From NCBI GenBank assembly GCA_035638255.1, contig DASRAJ010000133.1, positions 44,126 to 108,125 on the forward strand: 64,000 bases of DNA. The letters are read 5' to 3'. This DNA comes from DASRAJ01 sp035638255 (GTDB taxonomy: Bacteria > Bacteroidota > Bacteroidia > Chitinophagales > UBA10324). The position numbers and the translations under genes are program-made. Each line of letters starts with the position of its first letter. Within the stretch, counting starts at the first letter, position 1. Under the pieces are notes generated by a model. That model saw only the letters and a program-made list of their open reading frames with translations, made no database searches and was not told where the DNA came from. Below, in pieces: positions 49,063 through 57,525 of the stretch.

Positions 49063-50442
49063 CTACTGTTTTATTATTTTTCCACTCTCAATTATTTGCT
49101 TGTCATTGCCCAGGTTGTAAAAGTAAATGCCGTTTGAGTAAGCAGATAAATCTATAATGCTTGTTTTGTTTGTCAATAATTTGCTGATGACTTTTTCTCC
49201 CAAAGAATTGTAACAAGAGAATTGAGGTACCTGCTTTGAATTATTTTGAATCTCTAAATTATTACTTGTGGGATTCGGAAAAATTAGAAAAATATCTGCA
49301 TTTTGTATTTCATTAATTCCGCTCAAAACATTTCCTGTGCTATCTGTTTTAATAAGAAGGATGTCGGGATAGTAACCATTAGAACTTGTAATTCCTGTCA
49401 TAATAAATCCATCGTCTGATGTTTGCCTCATGCAGTAGCCATAGTTAGCATCTCTTTCATGAAACTTTTTAAACCACTGTTGATTACCGGAACTGTTTGT
49501 TTTTATCAGGTAGCAATCATAACTTTCATCCAAGCCGAAAAGCGCATATCCATTGTCTGATGTTTTGGTAACAGAGTATGCCCATCCGCAAGGTCCGTCA
49601 GTATAGATTTGATACCAGATTAAATTTCCATTTAGGTCCATCTCCACTGAAACGGGTTGAGAGCAACCATTTAATGTGGAATATCCGGCTACAATAATAT
49701 TTCCATTGTCAGCAAGCGTTACATCATAAGCAGTACCGGAGATAAGGCTATTTATTGTTTTTGTCCAGATGGTATCGCCATTAAATTTTACCCTTACTAT
49801 GTATAAGTTTGTGCTTGATAAACCCGTTGTTCCTGCAAGAACTATACTTGAATCAGGTAACTGGTCTATAGCATATCCCGTATTAGAAATGCCATCATTG
49901 TGATATACTCTTGTCCACAAAGTATCTCCGTCTTCGTTGGTACGAACCAGCAGCATATCATTTCTGCTTGGATAGGATGTCTGCGCTCGCCAACCGGCAA
50001 TAATATATCCGTTGTCTAATGCTTGTTTAGCTTCCTTTCCCCAATCTTTATCAGGAGTTTCATAGATTTTATGCCACATTTCATTCCCCTGAGTATCAAC
50101 TTTTAGTAAAAAGACATCGTAACCGCTTAATCCTGTAATTATATAATTTCCGTCATTGGTGTTTTCAATGCTACTGGGCTCAATGCTGTTAGGGGGATAG
50201 GCAAATAATTTTGTCCAAACTTCATTTCCATATTTATCGGTCCTCATCAGCATAAGCCGCCAGTCCGTGCCAATGACCTGCTTTAATCCGGCTACCAAAT
50301 AGCCTTCATCAGGAGTCTGTATTATACTTTGTGCATAGTCACTTAAACTCTCAACACCATAAGTTTTCTGAAAAGTAATTTGTGCCGTCAGGCGTGTGCT
50401 TAATAGAACTCCAAGGCAAAAAATAAGATAAAGGTGTTTCAT
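49063..50442 (-). CDS. T9SS-secreted delta-60/PQQ-like propeller protein
   Basis: 459 residues. Signal peptide MKHLYLIFCLGVLLSTRLTAQ. Seven or eight blade-like repeats of about 45-55 residues follow (DEGYLVAGL..., DGNYIITGL..., DNGYIIAGW..., DNGYALFGL..., DDGFIMTGI...), each followed by an L(I/M)(K/R)(T/V)D..GN..W strand. This is a familiar Bacteroidota exported propeller type. The last about 75 residues are a type A sorting domain (FLIFPNPTSNNLEIQNNSK...SNGIYFYNL). The gene is bracketed by the 47-bp repeat (48902-48948 and 50523-50569). Ligand unknown. Confidence 0.9.
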   Translation of the reverse strand: MKHLYLIFCLGVLLSTRLTAQITFQKTYGVESLSDYAQSIIQTPDEGYLVAGLKQVIGTDWRLMLMRTDKYGNEVWTKLFAYPPNSIEPSSIENTNDGNYIITGLSGYDVFLLKVDTQGNEMWHKIYETPDKDWGKEAKQALDNGYIIAGWRAQTSYPSRNDMLLVRTNEDGDTLWTRVYHNDGISNTGYAIDQLPDSSIVLAGTTGLSSTNLYIVRVKFNGDTIWTKTINSLISGTAYDVTLADNGNIIVAGYSTLNGCSQPVSVEMDLNGNLIWYQIYTDGPCGWAYSVTKTSDNGYALFGLDESYDCYLIKTNSSGNQQWFKKFHERDANYGYCMRQTSDDGFIMTGITSSNGYYPDILLIKTDSTGNVLSGINEIQNADIFLIFPNPTSNNLEIQNNSKQVPQFSCYNSLGEKVISKLLTNKTSIIDLSAYSNGIYFYNLGNDKQIIESGKIIKQ

Positions 50443-50522
50443 TGCCGCAGGGTTTTAATTAATGAATTAACAATTGATTTTCGTTTTACATTTCGTGATT
50501 CCTATGGAAGAATGATAAGCTT

Positions 50523-50569
50523 TCAATCGGCATCAGCGAAGATGGTGAATTTTATTTCTTCGATGCACA
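50523..50569. repeat. 47-bp dispersed repeat, copy 2
   Basis: Same orientation as copy 1. Here the frame LSIGISEDGEFYFFDAHPHH runs on to a stop (…QR-stop) about 20 nt past the repeat, with a stop codon 11 codons upstream, as expected of a broken gene end. Confidence 0.65.
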
Positions 50570-50649
50570 TCCCCACCATCAAAGATAAAAATTCAAGACT
50601 TCAGATTGTAATCTTTAAGCGGGCAGGAGGTCGCTGGTAAAATGTCTTA

Positions 50650-50687
50650 CGGCGATTTTCTAAAAAGAAGATCGCCGCAATTTTTTT
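50650..50687 (+). repeat. Dispersed hairpin + T-tract element, copy 3
   Basis: CGGCGATTTTCT-aaaa-AGAAGATCGCC then GCAATTTTTTT. No plus-strand gene lies upstream, and the next gene (minus strand) ends 43 bp to the right, so here the T-tract is on the wrong side to end that gene. This suggests a mobile or repeated element rather than a dedicated terminator. Confidence 0.7.
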
Positions 50688-50729
50688 GCTCAGAGAGGGA
50701 AAGACAATAGGGGAGAGCTGTGGTTTTCT

Positions 50730-52193
50730 TTATTCGACAATTAATTTCTGAATAGATGATTTTTCCTCATTGCTCACCTTTACAAAATAAATCCCGTGAG
50801 AAATATTTTTGAGGTTTATCTCTTTCGTTGCTGAATTATCAATAGTTTCCTCGAAGACATTTCCCCCAAACACGTTGAATAGTTGAATAGTGCCGCGGCT
50901 GATCTTATTGTTCACTGCAATAATAATTTTGTCTATGGCAGGGTTAGGAAAAACAGTAAAACCAAAATTGTTTTTCATCTCTGCAGTTACTGTTTCAGAA
51001 TAGGTGGATTTACCATCATAATCGGTTTGCTTTAAGCGATAATAATTAATATCATCGTGTACGTTCATATCAACAAATGAATAGAACAAGGTATTGTTTG
51101 AATTACCTGCCCCTTTCACATTGCCTATGGGTTCAAAATTATTGGCATCAGGACTTCTTTCAATAGTAAAATAATCGTTGTTGATTTCGCTGGCAGTGCT
51201 CCAATTTATTGCTACTCTGTTTTCTTCGACGCTTGCAGTAAAGGAAAGAATCCCGATAGGAAGAACATCAATAGGATCATATTCCCGGAAATCCTGCATC
51301 ATGCTGCTGCTTCCATATCCTGTTCCGATGTATCCTTTAGTACCTATAGAAAAGCCAATGCTGAGATACCTTTCCACTCCGCCAACACTCGCCTTTTGTA
51401 CCCACACATTTGTTGACGGGTCCCATTCCCAGAAATCCTGTTGAACGCCTATTGTACTATTTCCAGTACCAATATATCCTTTAGTTCCTATTGAAAAGCC
51501 CACTCCCATATACCTTGCTGCCCCGGGGAAATTGAGTTTTTGCGTCCAGGTATTTGATGACTGGTTCCATTCCCAGAAATCCTGCTCATAGCCGCTGCTG
51601 CCGAATCCTGTTCCTATATATCCTTTGGTGCCGATGGAAAAACCTACGGCAAGGTATCTTACTCCGCCTGTAAAATCAGCTTTTTGAGTCCACACGTTTG
51701 TTGACTGGTTCCATTCCCAGAAGTCCTGCTGCATCCCGTTATAGTTATTTCCTGTTCCGATGTATCCTTTGGTGCCGATGGAAAAGCCTGTTGCATAGTA
51801 ACGTTCTCCGGCACCGAAATCAGCTTTTTGCGTCCATGCGTTTGTTGACTGGTTCCACTCCCAGAAATCCTCGAGGATGCCGCTGCTGCCGTATCCCGTT
51901 CCAATATATCCTTTGGTGCCAATGGAAAAACCTGTGGCAAAGTATCTTGCCGCGCCACCGAAGTCAGCTTTTTGTGTCCACACGTTTGTTGACGGGTCCC
52001 ATTCCCAGAAATCATGCTGCATCCCGCTGCTGCCATATCCTGTTCCTATATATCCTTTGGCGCCGATAGAAAAGCCTACAGCAATGTAGCGCATTCCTCC
52101 GCCGAAATTAAGTTTTGGAGTCCATGTACCTTGGGAAAAAGCCGTGTAGTAAACAATGAATAGCAGTAAAAAAACTGTGTAATTTTTTTTCAT
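50730..52193 (-). CDS. T9SS-secreted Kelch-repeat protein
   Basis: 487 residues from the ATG at 52193, chosen for the signal peptide (MKKNYTVFLLLFIVYYTAFSQ); an in-frame ATG at 52235 is less likely. Six nearly identical Kelch-like repeats of about 46 residues follow, with the pattern RYxATGFSIGTKGYIGTGYG...QDFWEWNQSTNVWTQKADF (positions about 25-310). An unassigned beta domain (about 315-410; FTASVEENRVAINWSTASEINND is a typical start) and a type A sorting domain (FTVFPNPAIDKIIIAVNN...SHGIYFVKVSN) complete it. The repeats are also very similar at DNA level, which suggests recent amplification. Confidence 0.9.
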   Translation of the reverse strand: MKKNYTVFLLLFIVYYTAFSQGTWTPKLNFGGGMRYIAVGFSIGAKGYIGTGYGSSGMQHDFWEWDPSTNVWTQKADFGGAARYFATGFSIGTKGYIGTGYGSSGILEDFWEWNQSTNAWTQKADFGAGERYYATGFSIGTKGYIGTGNNYNGMQQDFWEWNQSTNVWTQKADFTGGVRYLAVGFSIGTKGYIGTGFGSSGYEQDFWEWNQSSNTWTQKLNFPGAARYMGVGFSIGTKGYIGTGNSTIGVQQDFWEWDPSTNVWVQKASVGGVERYLSIGFSIGTKGYIGTGYGSSSMMQDFREYDPIDVLPIGILSFTASVEENRVAINWSTASEINNDYFTIERSPDANNFEPIGNVKGAGNSNNTLFYSFVDMNVHDDINYYRLKQTDYDGKSTYSETVTAEMKNNFGFTVFPNPAIDKIIIAVNNKISRGTIQLFNVFGGNVFEETIDNSATKEINLKNISHGIYFVKVSNEEKSSIQKLIVE

Positions 52194-52533
52194 TTTGCCA
52201 TCGTTTAAAGATGAAAAGAATATTAAATAAACCAATGTCTATCCTAATCTTGTCTGAGGATATAAATTGGGCAGAAAATATTTATGAAACATGCAAAGTT
52301 ATATCGATGTTAATGGGATATATTACATAATTCTTGAAAAGAGTTACATGATTCACACCTTTTGTGCGCCTTAGATTGTGTCCTGTTTTTAGCTGTTGCT
52401 GGTCTTTGTCCACATTTTGGGTGGACAAGTTTCTCGCAACTTGCAGCGATTTTCTAAAAAAGGAGATATCTGCAATTTTTTATAAACTTTAAAGCTGTTT
52501 TATTATAAATCATCAATTAAATTTGACCTCGCG
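52194..52533. other. Intergenic region between divergent genes with two hairpins
   Basis: Contains a hairpin TTGTCCAC-attttgg-GTGGACAA (52406-52428) and the fourth copy of the dispersed hairpin element (52443-52477). No gene seen. Confidence 0.5.
52443..52477 (+). repeat. Dispersed hairpin + T-tract element, copy 4 (degenerate)
   Basis: GCAGCGATTTTCTaaaaaaggagatatctgc-type arms with a TGCAATTTTTT tail. Most arm pairs are lost (ATATCTGC instead of ATCGCCGC). It lies upstream of the L,D-transpeptidase gene, not downstream of a gene. Confidence 0.55.
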
Positions 52534-53277
52534 ATGAAATCTTTTAAAGTTTTTATTTTGATTTTATTATTCTATTCCTTCTCCCTTCCGGAATCATTTC
52601 GTGATCAGCAGAAAAAATATGAGAGGGTACGAGCAGCGTACAGCGAAAAAGAGAAAGGGGTAAAGGAAATGCTCCGGAAAAAAAATATTAACCCGGATAA
52701 TTTCAGCATGCTCATCAGAATTTTTAAGCAGGAGCGTAAATTAGAACTGTGGGCAAAATCATTTTCCGATTTACAATTTCAGCTTATTCATACTTATGAT
52801 ATTTGCGCCTCTTCAGGAATGCTGGGTCCAAAAAGAAAAGAGGGTGATGGGCAAGTGCCCGAAGGTTTTTATTATATTGAAAAATTTAATCCGGCTTCTG
52901 CTTTTTATTTATCACTGGGAATAAATTATCCCAATCAATCAGACCGGATCCTTGGCGTAAAGAAGAATTTAGGCGGCGATATTTTTATTCATGGTAATTG
53001 CATTACTATTGGATGCATTCCCATGACTAATGACAAGATCAAAGAAATTTATTTGCTTGCTGTGGAAGCCAAAAGCAATGGACAGAATAGAATTCCTGTC
53101 TACATTTTCCCGGGCATTATGAATGAAGAAGGAATGCAATTGCTCACAGAAAAAGCCAATGGAGATAACACCTTAATTTCATTTTGGAAAAACCTGAAGC
53201 AAGGGTATGACCTTTTTGAAGAGAAGAAGTTAGCATTGGCTGTAAAGGTTGACAATATGGGAGAATATATTTTCTAA
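52534..53277 (+). CDS. YafK-like L,D-transpeptidase/carboxypeptidase-type protein
   Basis: 247 residues. A signal peptide or anchor starts the protein (MKSFKVFILILLFYSFSLPES). The YkuD-type motif is HGNCITIGCIPM, with H153 and the likely catalytic Cys161. The GCxPM ending and the preceding DGQVPEGFYYIEKFNPAS block (about 105-122) match the YafK/DpaA branch rather than classic crosslinking enzymes. DpaA in Escherichia coli releases the Lpp lipoprotein from peptidoglycan. Bacteroidota lack a clear Lpp, so the substrate here is open. It should act in the periplasm. Confidence 0.85.
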   Translation: MKSFKVFILILLFYSFSLPESFRDQQKKYERVRAAYSEKEKGVKEMLRKKNINPDNFSMLIRIFKQERKLELWAKSFSDLQFQLIHTYDICASSGMLGPKRKEGDGQVPEGFYYIEKFNPASAFYLSLGINYPNQSDRILGVKKNLGGDIFIHGNCITIGCIPMTNDKIKEIYLLAVEAKSNGQNRIPVYIFPGIMNEEGMQLLTEKANGDNTLISFWKNLKQGYDLFEEKKLALAVKVDNMGEYIF

Positions 53278-53295
53278 TGGGATTCAATTCTGATA

Positions 53296-54186
53296 TCATC
53301 CGGGATTCCACCTAAAACTTAAACCCGCACCACCTTCCGGTGTAGTGAACATTCCAAGTGAAGCACGATTATTTTTATGCTTATGAAGCTCCGGAATTGC
53401 TATCCCGCAAATTATCCCAAGGCCCAATCCTACCATATTGTCACTGGGAAAATGTTTTAATGCCAGCACCCTTACATACGACAATGCAAGTGGTGGAATG
53501 GCTGCTGCTGCATACAGTAAAAATTTTTTCGCACCGATCTCCGGGTGATAATCAGAATACACTTTCACCATCATAAATGTGGAAAGCGCTGCAGAGGCAA
53601 CGTGCCCGCTGTAAAATGAATTCCGGTTGTTTCCGTCCTGCCTCTCGGAAAGAGGGACGCTATCATAGTAGACTACGGGACGGAACCTTTCCTGGAAAGT
53701 GGGTCCGAGCGGACTGAAATTATAAATACCAAAAACTACTGTATGTGCTTCTGCAAACATGGTTACAAGCGGAAGCCAGTCATTGCGGATTTGCCGGTTT
53801 AGGGTGAGCAGCCCCGGTAATAAAATGATTCCTCCAAGCAGATAATCACCAGTTTGATCCCATTGGGCCCTTTTCGACGGATCGAGGTCCAATGCCCAAC
53901 TATCAAACTTATTCACAGGAACCGTCGGTAGCACCGATATTTCTACATCCGTAATCAGCTCTTTCCCCTGAATTCTGTTGATAGAAAGCACATTGCTAGT
54001 CATCCCAATCCCAATAATTCCACCCTCGATCCAGTAATTGAGACGATAGGGGTGCAGATCAGCATTACTTTTTGGTGAAGTTGATACCTCCGTAGTTGGC
54101 GAAGAATTTATACTGGTATCGGGCTGCTGGCATAGTGCGAAGGAAACATTGAACAGTATTGCAAGAGAAAAATACAATCGCTTCAT
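53296..54186 (-). CDS. PAP2-superfamily protein with divergent active-site motifs
   Basis: 296 residues from the ATG at 54186; a start at 54213 adds nine residues before the signal peptide (MKRLYFSLAILFNVSFALCQ). Compared with the gene at 6488 the motifs are altered: the C1 Lys is Pro (…PTFQERFRP), C2 is YSGH (192-195) instead of PSGH, and C3 has VR-x5-H245-x3-D249 instead of SR. The catalytic His and Asp and the C2 His are kept, so activity is possible. It has several membrane segments and a periplasm-facing signal sequence. It converges on the YafK-like gene. Confidence 0.8.
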   Translation of the reverse strand: MKRLYFSLAILFNVSFALCQQPDTSINSSPTTEVSTSPKSNADLHPYRLNYWIEGGIIGIGMTSNVLSINRIQGKELITDVEISVLPTVPVNKFDSWALDLDPSKRAQWDQTGDYLLGGIILLPGLLTLNRQIRNDWLPLVTMFAEAHTVVFGIYNFSPLGPTFQERFRPVVYYDSVPLSERQDGNNRNSFYSGHVASAALSTFMMVKVYSDYHPEIGAKKFLLYAAAAIPPLALSYVRVLALKHFPSDNMVGLGLGIICGIAIPELHKHKNNRASLGMFTTPEGGAGLSFRWNPG

Positions 54187-54434
54187 GGACAATCTGGTTT
54201 TTATTGTTATCAATTCACTTCAAAAGATATGCTCAAAAAATCTTTCACTATACCCGGCAAGAACAATCCAATGATGAAGGCATCTCAATTTCCTGGATCA
54301 CTAAAGAGGTGGCAGGTGTAAAACGTGATACAATTCCTGACATTGACGCCTATGAATTTGGGTTTGCAACAAGTACTTGAGCGTTATCGAAAGTTTCATA
54401 GATGCTTCTGTAAACAGGCGGCAATCGCTTTACC

Positions 54435-54442
54435 TATCTTTG
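54435..54442 (+). promoter_or_regulatory. -7 box (TATCTTTG) for small lipoprotein
   Basis: Exact TAnnTTTG match ending 21 nt before the ATG at 54464. Confidence 0.55.
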
Positions 54443-54463
54443 CTTTAAATCCCGAAATTGAAA

Positions 54464-54778
54464 ATGAAAAACAGAACCCTCATCTTTCCCTTCACCCTAT
54501 TAATATTGGCAGTGCTTAACCTGGTAAGCATAAGTTCCTGCTCATCGGATAAAGATTTTAAAATCAGGGGAACCGTTCAGACTATTGAAAATGGAAAAGA
54601 TGGTTACACCGCTACTATGAAAGATGATAACGGTGAAGACTTTGATGCTGTGATCAGCAGGGTAAAACTGGGAGATGAGTACAAGGTATTAACTTCCGGT
54701 GAGCGCGTAGAGTTAACCAGTGATACCCTGCATCTCGACAACAAACTACGGATTGTTGTGAGTAAGATAAACCAGTAA
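54464..54778 (+). CDS. Small lipoprotein of unknown function
   Basis: 104 residues from the ATG at 54464. The N-terminus is a lipoprotein signal peptide with a lipobox-like ISSC (LNLVSISSCSSDKDF), so it should be lipidated at Cys22 or Cys23. The mature part is about 80 residues of beta-rich sequence (IRGTVQTIENGKDGYTATMKD, DKLRIVVSKINQ) resembling an OB-fold-like small domain; no named family is claimed. It has its own promoter-like -7 box. Confidence 0.75.
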   Translation: MKNRTLIFPFTLLILAVLNLVSISSCSSDKDFKIRGTVQTIENGKDGYTATMKDDNGEDFDAVISRVKLGDEYKVLTSGERVELTSDTLHLDNKLRIVVSKINQ

Positions 54779-54978
54779 TTGCCTGTGAAACATATTTATC
54801 TGTTGATGGTTCTATTCCACCGTCCGTGTCGTTGAGATCTATATGCAGACCCTATTCTCGACGTAAACGCGCCGTGTTTGTTGAACAAAAGCAACTACGG
54901 TAAAAGAAGGAGTTTGCAAAGCCTTTACCTTGTGGGTTAGTCATAATAATGCTAAATTGCCGATGAAAACTTCCGCTC

Positions 54979-56010
54979 ATGAAACAATTCCAGAAAGTAT
55001 CAGTGTTTTTATTTCTGCTTCTTTGTTCCTCTGCACTAAGAGCCCAGACGGCTGAAGAGGCTCTCATAAAGGAAGGTGTTCAACTCAATCATTCAGGCGA
55101 GTTTCAAAAGGCTATTGAGAAGTTTCAGGAGGCCCTTGACATAAATTCTAAATCTTCAGAGGCACTTTATGGAATAGGCAATGCATATTATAAAATGGGG
55201 AAGTATGAAAAGGCAATTGAATTTAGCGAAAAGGCAATCCGGCAAGATCCTAAAAACTCCGAACCCTCTTACATTTTAATGGGATCTGCTTATGATGCTT
55301 TAAGTAAATCCCCTGATGCAATCAAAGTGTATAAGCAGGGCATAAAAAAATTTCCACGTAGCTCTCTTTTGCATTATAATCTTGCCGTTACATACTTTCA
55401 AGCTCATCAGGACGAGGATGCAGAGAAAGAAGCCATTGAGGATCTTAAAATAAACCCCTCTCATTCAAGTGCGCACATGATTCTTGCTTATATCATGATG
55501 GATAAGTCACATCGCGTGCAAAGTGTGATGGCCTTGTGTCACTTTCTTTTTCTTGAGCCTGAAGGTGATCGCTCCGTTAAAGCTCTTGACATGCTTTATG
55601 AGCAATTGAAACGTGGCGTAGAAAAAGAATCTGAAACTCAAATCAACATTAGCATGAGTGCAGGTGATGCCAATGATCCTTTTCGGGGTGCTGAAGTAAT
55701 GATTTCCATGCTGGAAGCATCGAAGAACCTTGAAGTGAATGAGGATAAATCCGAAGAGCAATTATTCTATGAAAATTCAAAATCGCTATTCTCAGTATTA
55801 AGCAGATTGAAAAAGGATAACAAGGGTTTCTGGTGGGATTATTACGTTGACTTTTTCAGCGATCTGAATGAGTCAGAAAACACTGAAGCATTTTGTTATT
55901 ACATTCAGCAATCTTCCGGTGATGAAGATGTTTTAAAGTGGCTGAGCGCGCACAAGGATCAGGTGGATAAACTGCTTAGCTGGTATTCATCTCATACACC
56001 GGGCTTTTAA
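54979..56010 (+). CDS. Exported TPR-repeat protein
   Basis: 343 residues. Signal peptide MKQFQKVSVFLFLLLCSSALRAQ. Residues about 25-195 contain four to five TPR motifs (AEEALIKEGVQLNHSGEFQKAIEKF, EALYGIGNAYYKMGKYEKAIEF and similar), a scaffold for protein-protein contacts. The C-terminal about 145 residues are helical and have no known domain. Function unknown. It is not in an obvious operon. Confidence 0.85.
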   Translation: MKQFQKVSVFLFLLLCSSALRAQTAEEALIKEGVQLNHSGEFQKAIEKFQEALDINSKSSEALYGIGNAYYKMGKYEKAIEFSEKAIRQDPKNSEPSYILMGSAYDALSKSPDAIKVYKQGIKKFPRSSLLHYNLAVTYFQAHQDEDAEKEAIEDLKINPSHSSAHMILAYIMMDKSHRVQSVMALCHFLFLEPEGDRSVKALDMLYEQLKRGVEKESETQINISMSAGDANDPFRGAEVMISMLEASKNLEVNEDKSEEQLFYENSKSLFSVLSRLKKDNKGFWWDYYVDFFSDLNESENTEAFCYYIQQSSGDEDVLKWLSAHKDQVDKLLSWYSSHTPGF

Positions 56011-56080
56011 TTTATTTATGAGTCAAATTTCGGTCGGAATAAGCTAACCTCAGCGACCGGAATTCGGTAATTATTCGCCA

Positions 56081-56353
56081 TTAGGATAGAACATCATAAG
56101 TCTGCTCGAACACATCTTTTTTGCACGGATAATATTCTCCTTGAATACCTCTTATTACAACATCTTTGATTGTTACAGCATAAGAATTGCCTTCTAATGT
56201 TTTTACAAATATTCCTTCTCCATCCTTATGATAAAAATGATCGTCAGGATTGTCTCCAAAATTTTCTACCCACTTTTTAATTTCTGCCATTGCAGCAGAT
56301 TCGTCATTTACAGGCAAAAAATCAATAACAACGGGTTTCTTTTGTGCTTTCAT
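56081..56353 (-). CDS. Small phage-type protein resembling the PGDYG family
   Basis: 90 residues from the ATG at 56353. The C-terminal half (VIRGIQGEYYPCKKDVFEQTYDVL) matches a small protein type common in phages and bacteria, where it reads roughly ...IRGVKGEFYPCKPDIFEKTY. No catalytic residues are known. Its presence could mean past phage contact, but no other phage gene is near. Confidence 0.65.
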   Translation of the reverse strand: MKAQKKPVVIDFLPVNDESAAMAEIKKWVENFGDNPDDHFYHKDGEGIFVKTLEGNSYAVTIKDVVIRGIQGEYYPCKKDVFEQTYDVLS

Positions 56354-56586
56354 TTTATATTTTTTTATCACTACCTGAAAAAAAAGGCTGATCACAAAGT
56401 GTTTTGCCCTGATTGTTCCACATTAATCTATTATCTTTTTCATGACCTCAAAGGTGGTGGTTAAAGACCAATTGAGCACAGATAATCTCTGTCAAAGATA
56501 AAAAATAAAACTTCAAATGGCACTCTTTTACATAGCTAAATTCCCTACTCGAACATCCGTGACATCAATGCGTAAAATTTTTATCT

Positions 56587-56913
56587 TTATGGAAACATAG
56601 TTTCTGTGGTTCCGTCAAACAAGTCTATCCAGGACAGGTAATTGAAAAGTATGATAATAACGTTTATAAAAATGAATGCGATGGTCCATGAGTAGTTAAG
56701 AGAGCTAATAGTTTTCCTTTTAAAATTAATTGTTTGGATGTAGAAAAAGTATAAAATCCAAAAGGTCAAGCCAAGAATAAAAGGTGCCAACACATAAAAG
56801 CCGGTTTTATAGTCGAGCAGTCCGTCGGCAAGAACTGAAATTAAAAGAAAGGTTAGGGCAATATTTAAAAATGTCTGTATCAAAAATGTTATGATGGTTT
56901 TAGCCCTTGTCAT
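56587..56913 (-). CDS. Small integral membrane protein of unknown function
   Basis: 108 residues from the ATG at 56913. Three to four membrane helices (about 5-28, 36-58 and 70-95) separated by short charged loops (IQTINFKRKTISS). No family recognised. A start at 56967 would add 18 residues without obvious purpose. Confidence 0.65.
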   Translation of the reverse strand: MTRAKTIITFLIQTFLNIALTFLLISVLADGLLDYKTGFYVLAPFILGLTFWILYFFYIQTINFKRKTISSLNYSWTIAFIFINVIIILFNYLSWIDLFDGTTETMFP

Positions 56914-57064
56914 AAAATTGGTGCTAACTGGATTATACCCATTTGAAAAATTTTTTTTCCATACCACCCCTGGTATTTTCCTGATTTAAAGAAATTATAT
57001 TGTGATAACTTAAGATTATTAAAACTACCGGGGAAGCACTCGCGACAGCACAAAGTATCGGTAT

Positions 57065-57466
57065 TCATCCCTTCTCACTTGTAAGCGACACAAGAGTTGT
57101 GATAATAGAATTAAACTCTTCCTGCGTAGTAGGCTTTGTGATAAAGCTATTGGCGCCCAGCTTGAGGCAAAAATCCTTATCCTCAAGTGCATTAGAGGTA
57201 GTGAGCACCATGAGCGGAATTTTATGCAAGCTATCCTCTTCCTTTATCGCTTTCAGCACTTCTTTACCGTGCATTTTCGGCAAATTCAAATCAAGCACGA
57301 TCACATGTGGCAATTCATTGCACGATTTCAGGTAAGAAATCACTTCATCACCGCTCATAATTTCTTTCATGGTATATGGTATCCCATTGCTTTCAAGAGC
57401 AGCTTTCAACAGGTGAATATCATCCGCATCATCCTCTATCAGCAAAATGAAAATTTTATCTCGCAT
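57065..57466 (-). CDS. Single-domain (CheY-like) response regulator
   Basis: 133 residues, a receiver domain alone. Acidic pair E11-D12-D13, phospho-acceptor D59 (VIVLDLNLPK), Thr at about 89-90 (VLTTSN), and K111 (SFITKPT). This Rcp1-like type often pairs with hybrid or phytochrome kinases. It is divergent from the large CheB-CheR-kinase gene, with start codons 59 bp apart, so they likely form a functional pair with shared control. Confidence 0.93.
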   Translation of the reverse strand: MRDKIFILLIEDDADDIHLLKAALESNGIPYTMKEIMSGDEVISYLKSCNELPHVIVLDLNLPKMHGKEVLKAIKEEDSLHKIPLMVLTTSNALEDKDFCLKLGANSFITKPTTQEEFNSIITTLVSLTSEKG

Positions 57467-57525
57467 AGAAATTGTCGGTGCACAAGATAATCACTAACAT
57501 TGTTTTTTTTAAGAAGATATTAAGA

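Noticed and set aside
56081..56353. Prophage remnant
   Set aside because: Only one small phage-type gene is present, with no integrase, capsid, lysis module or attachment repeats near it.
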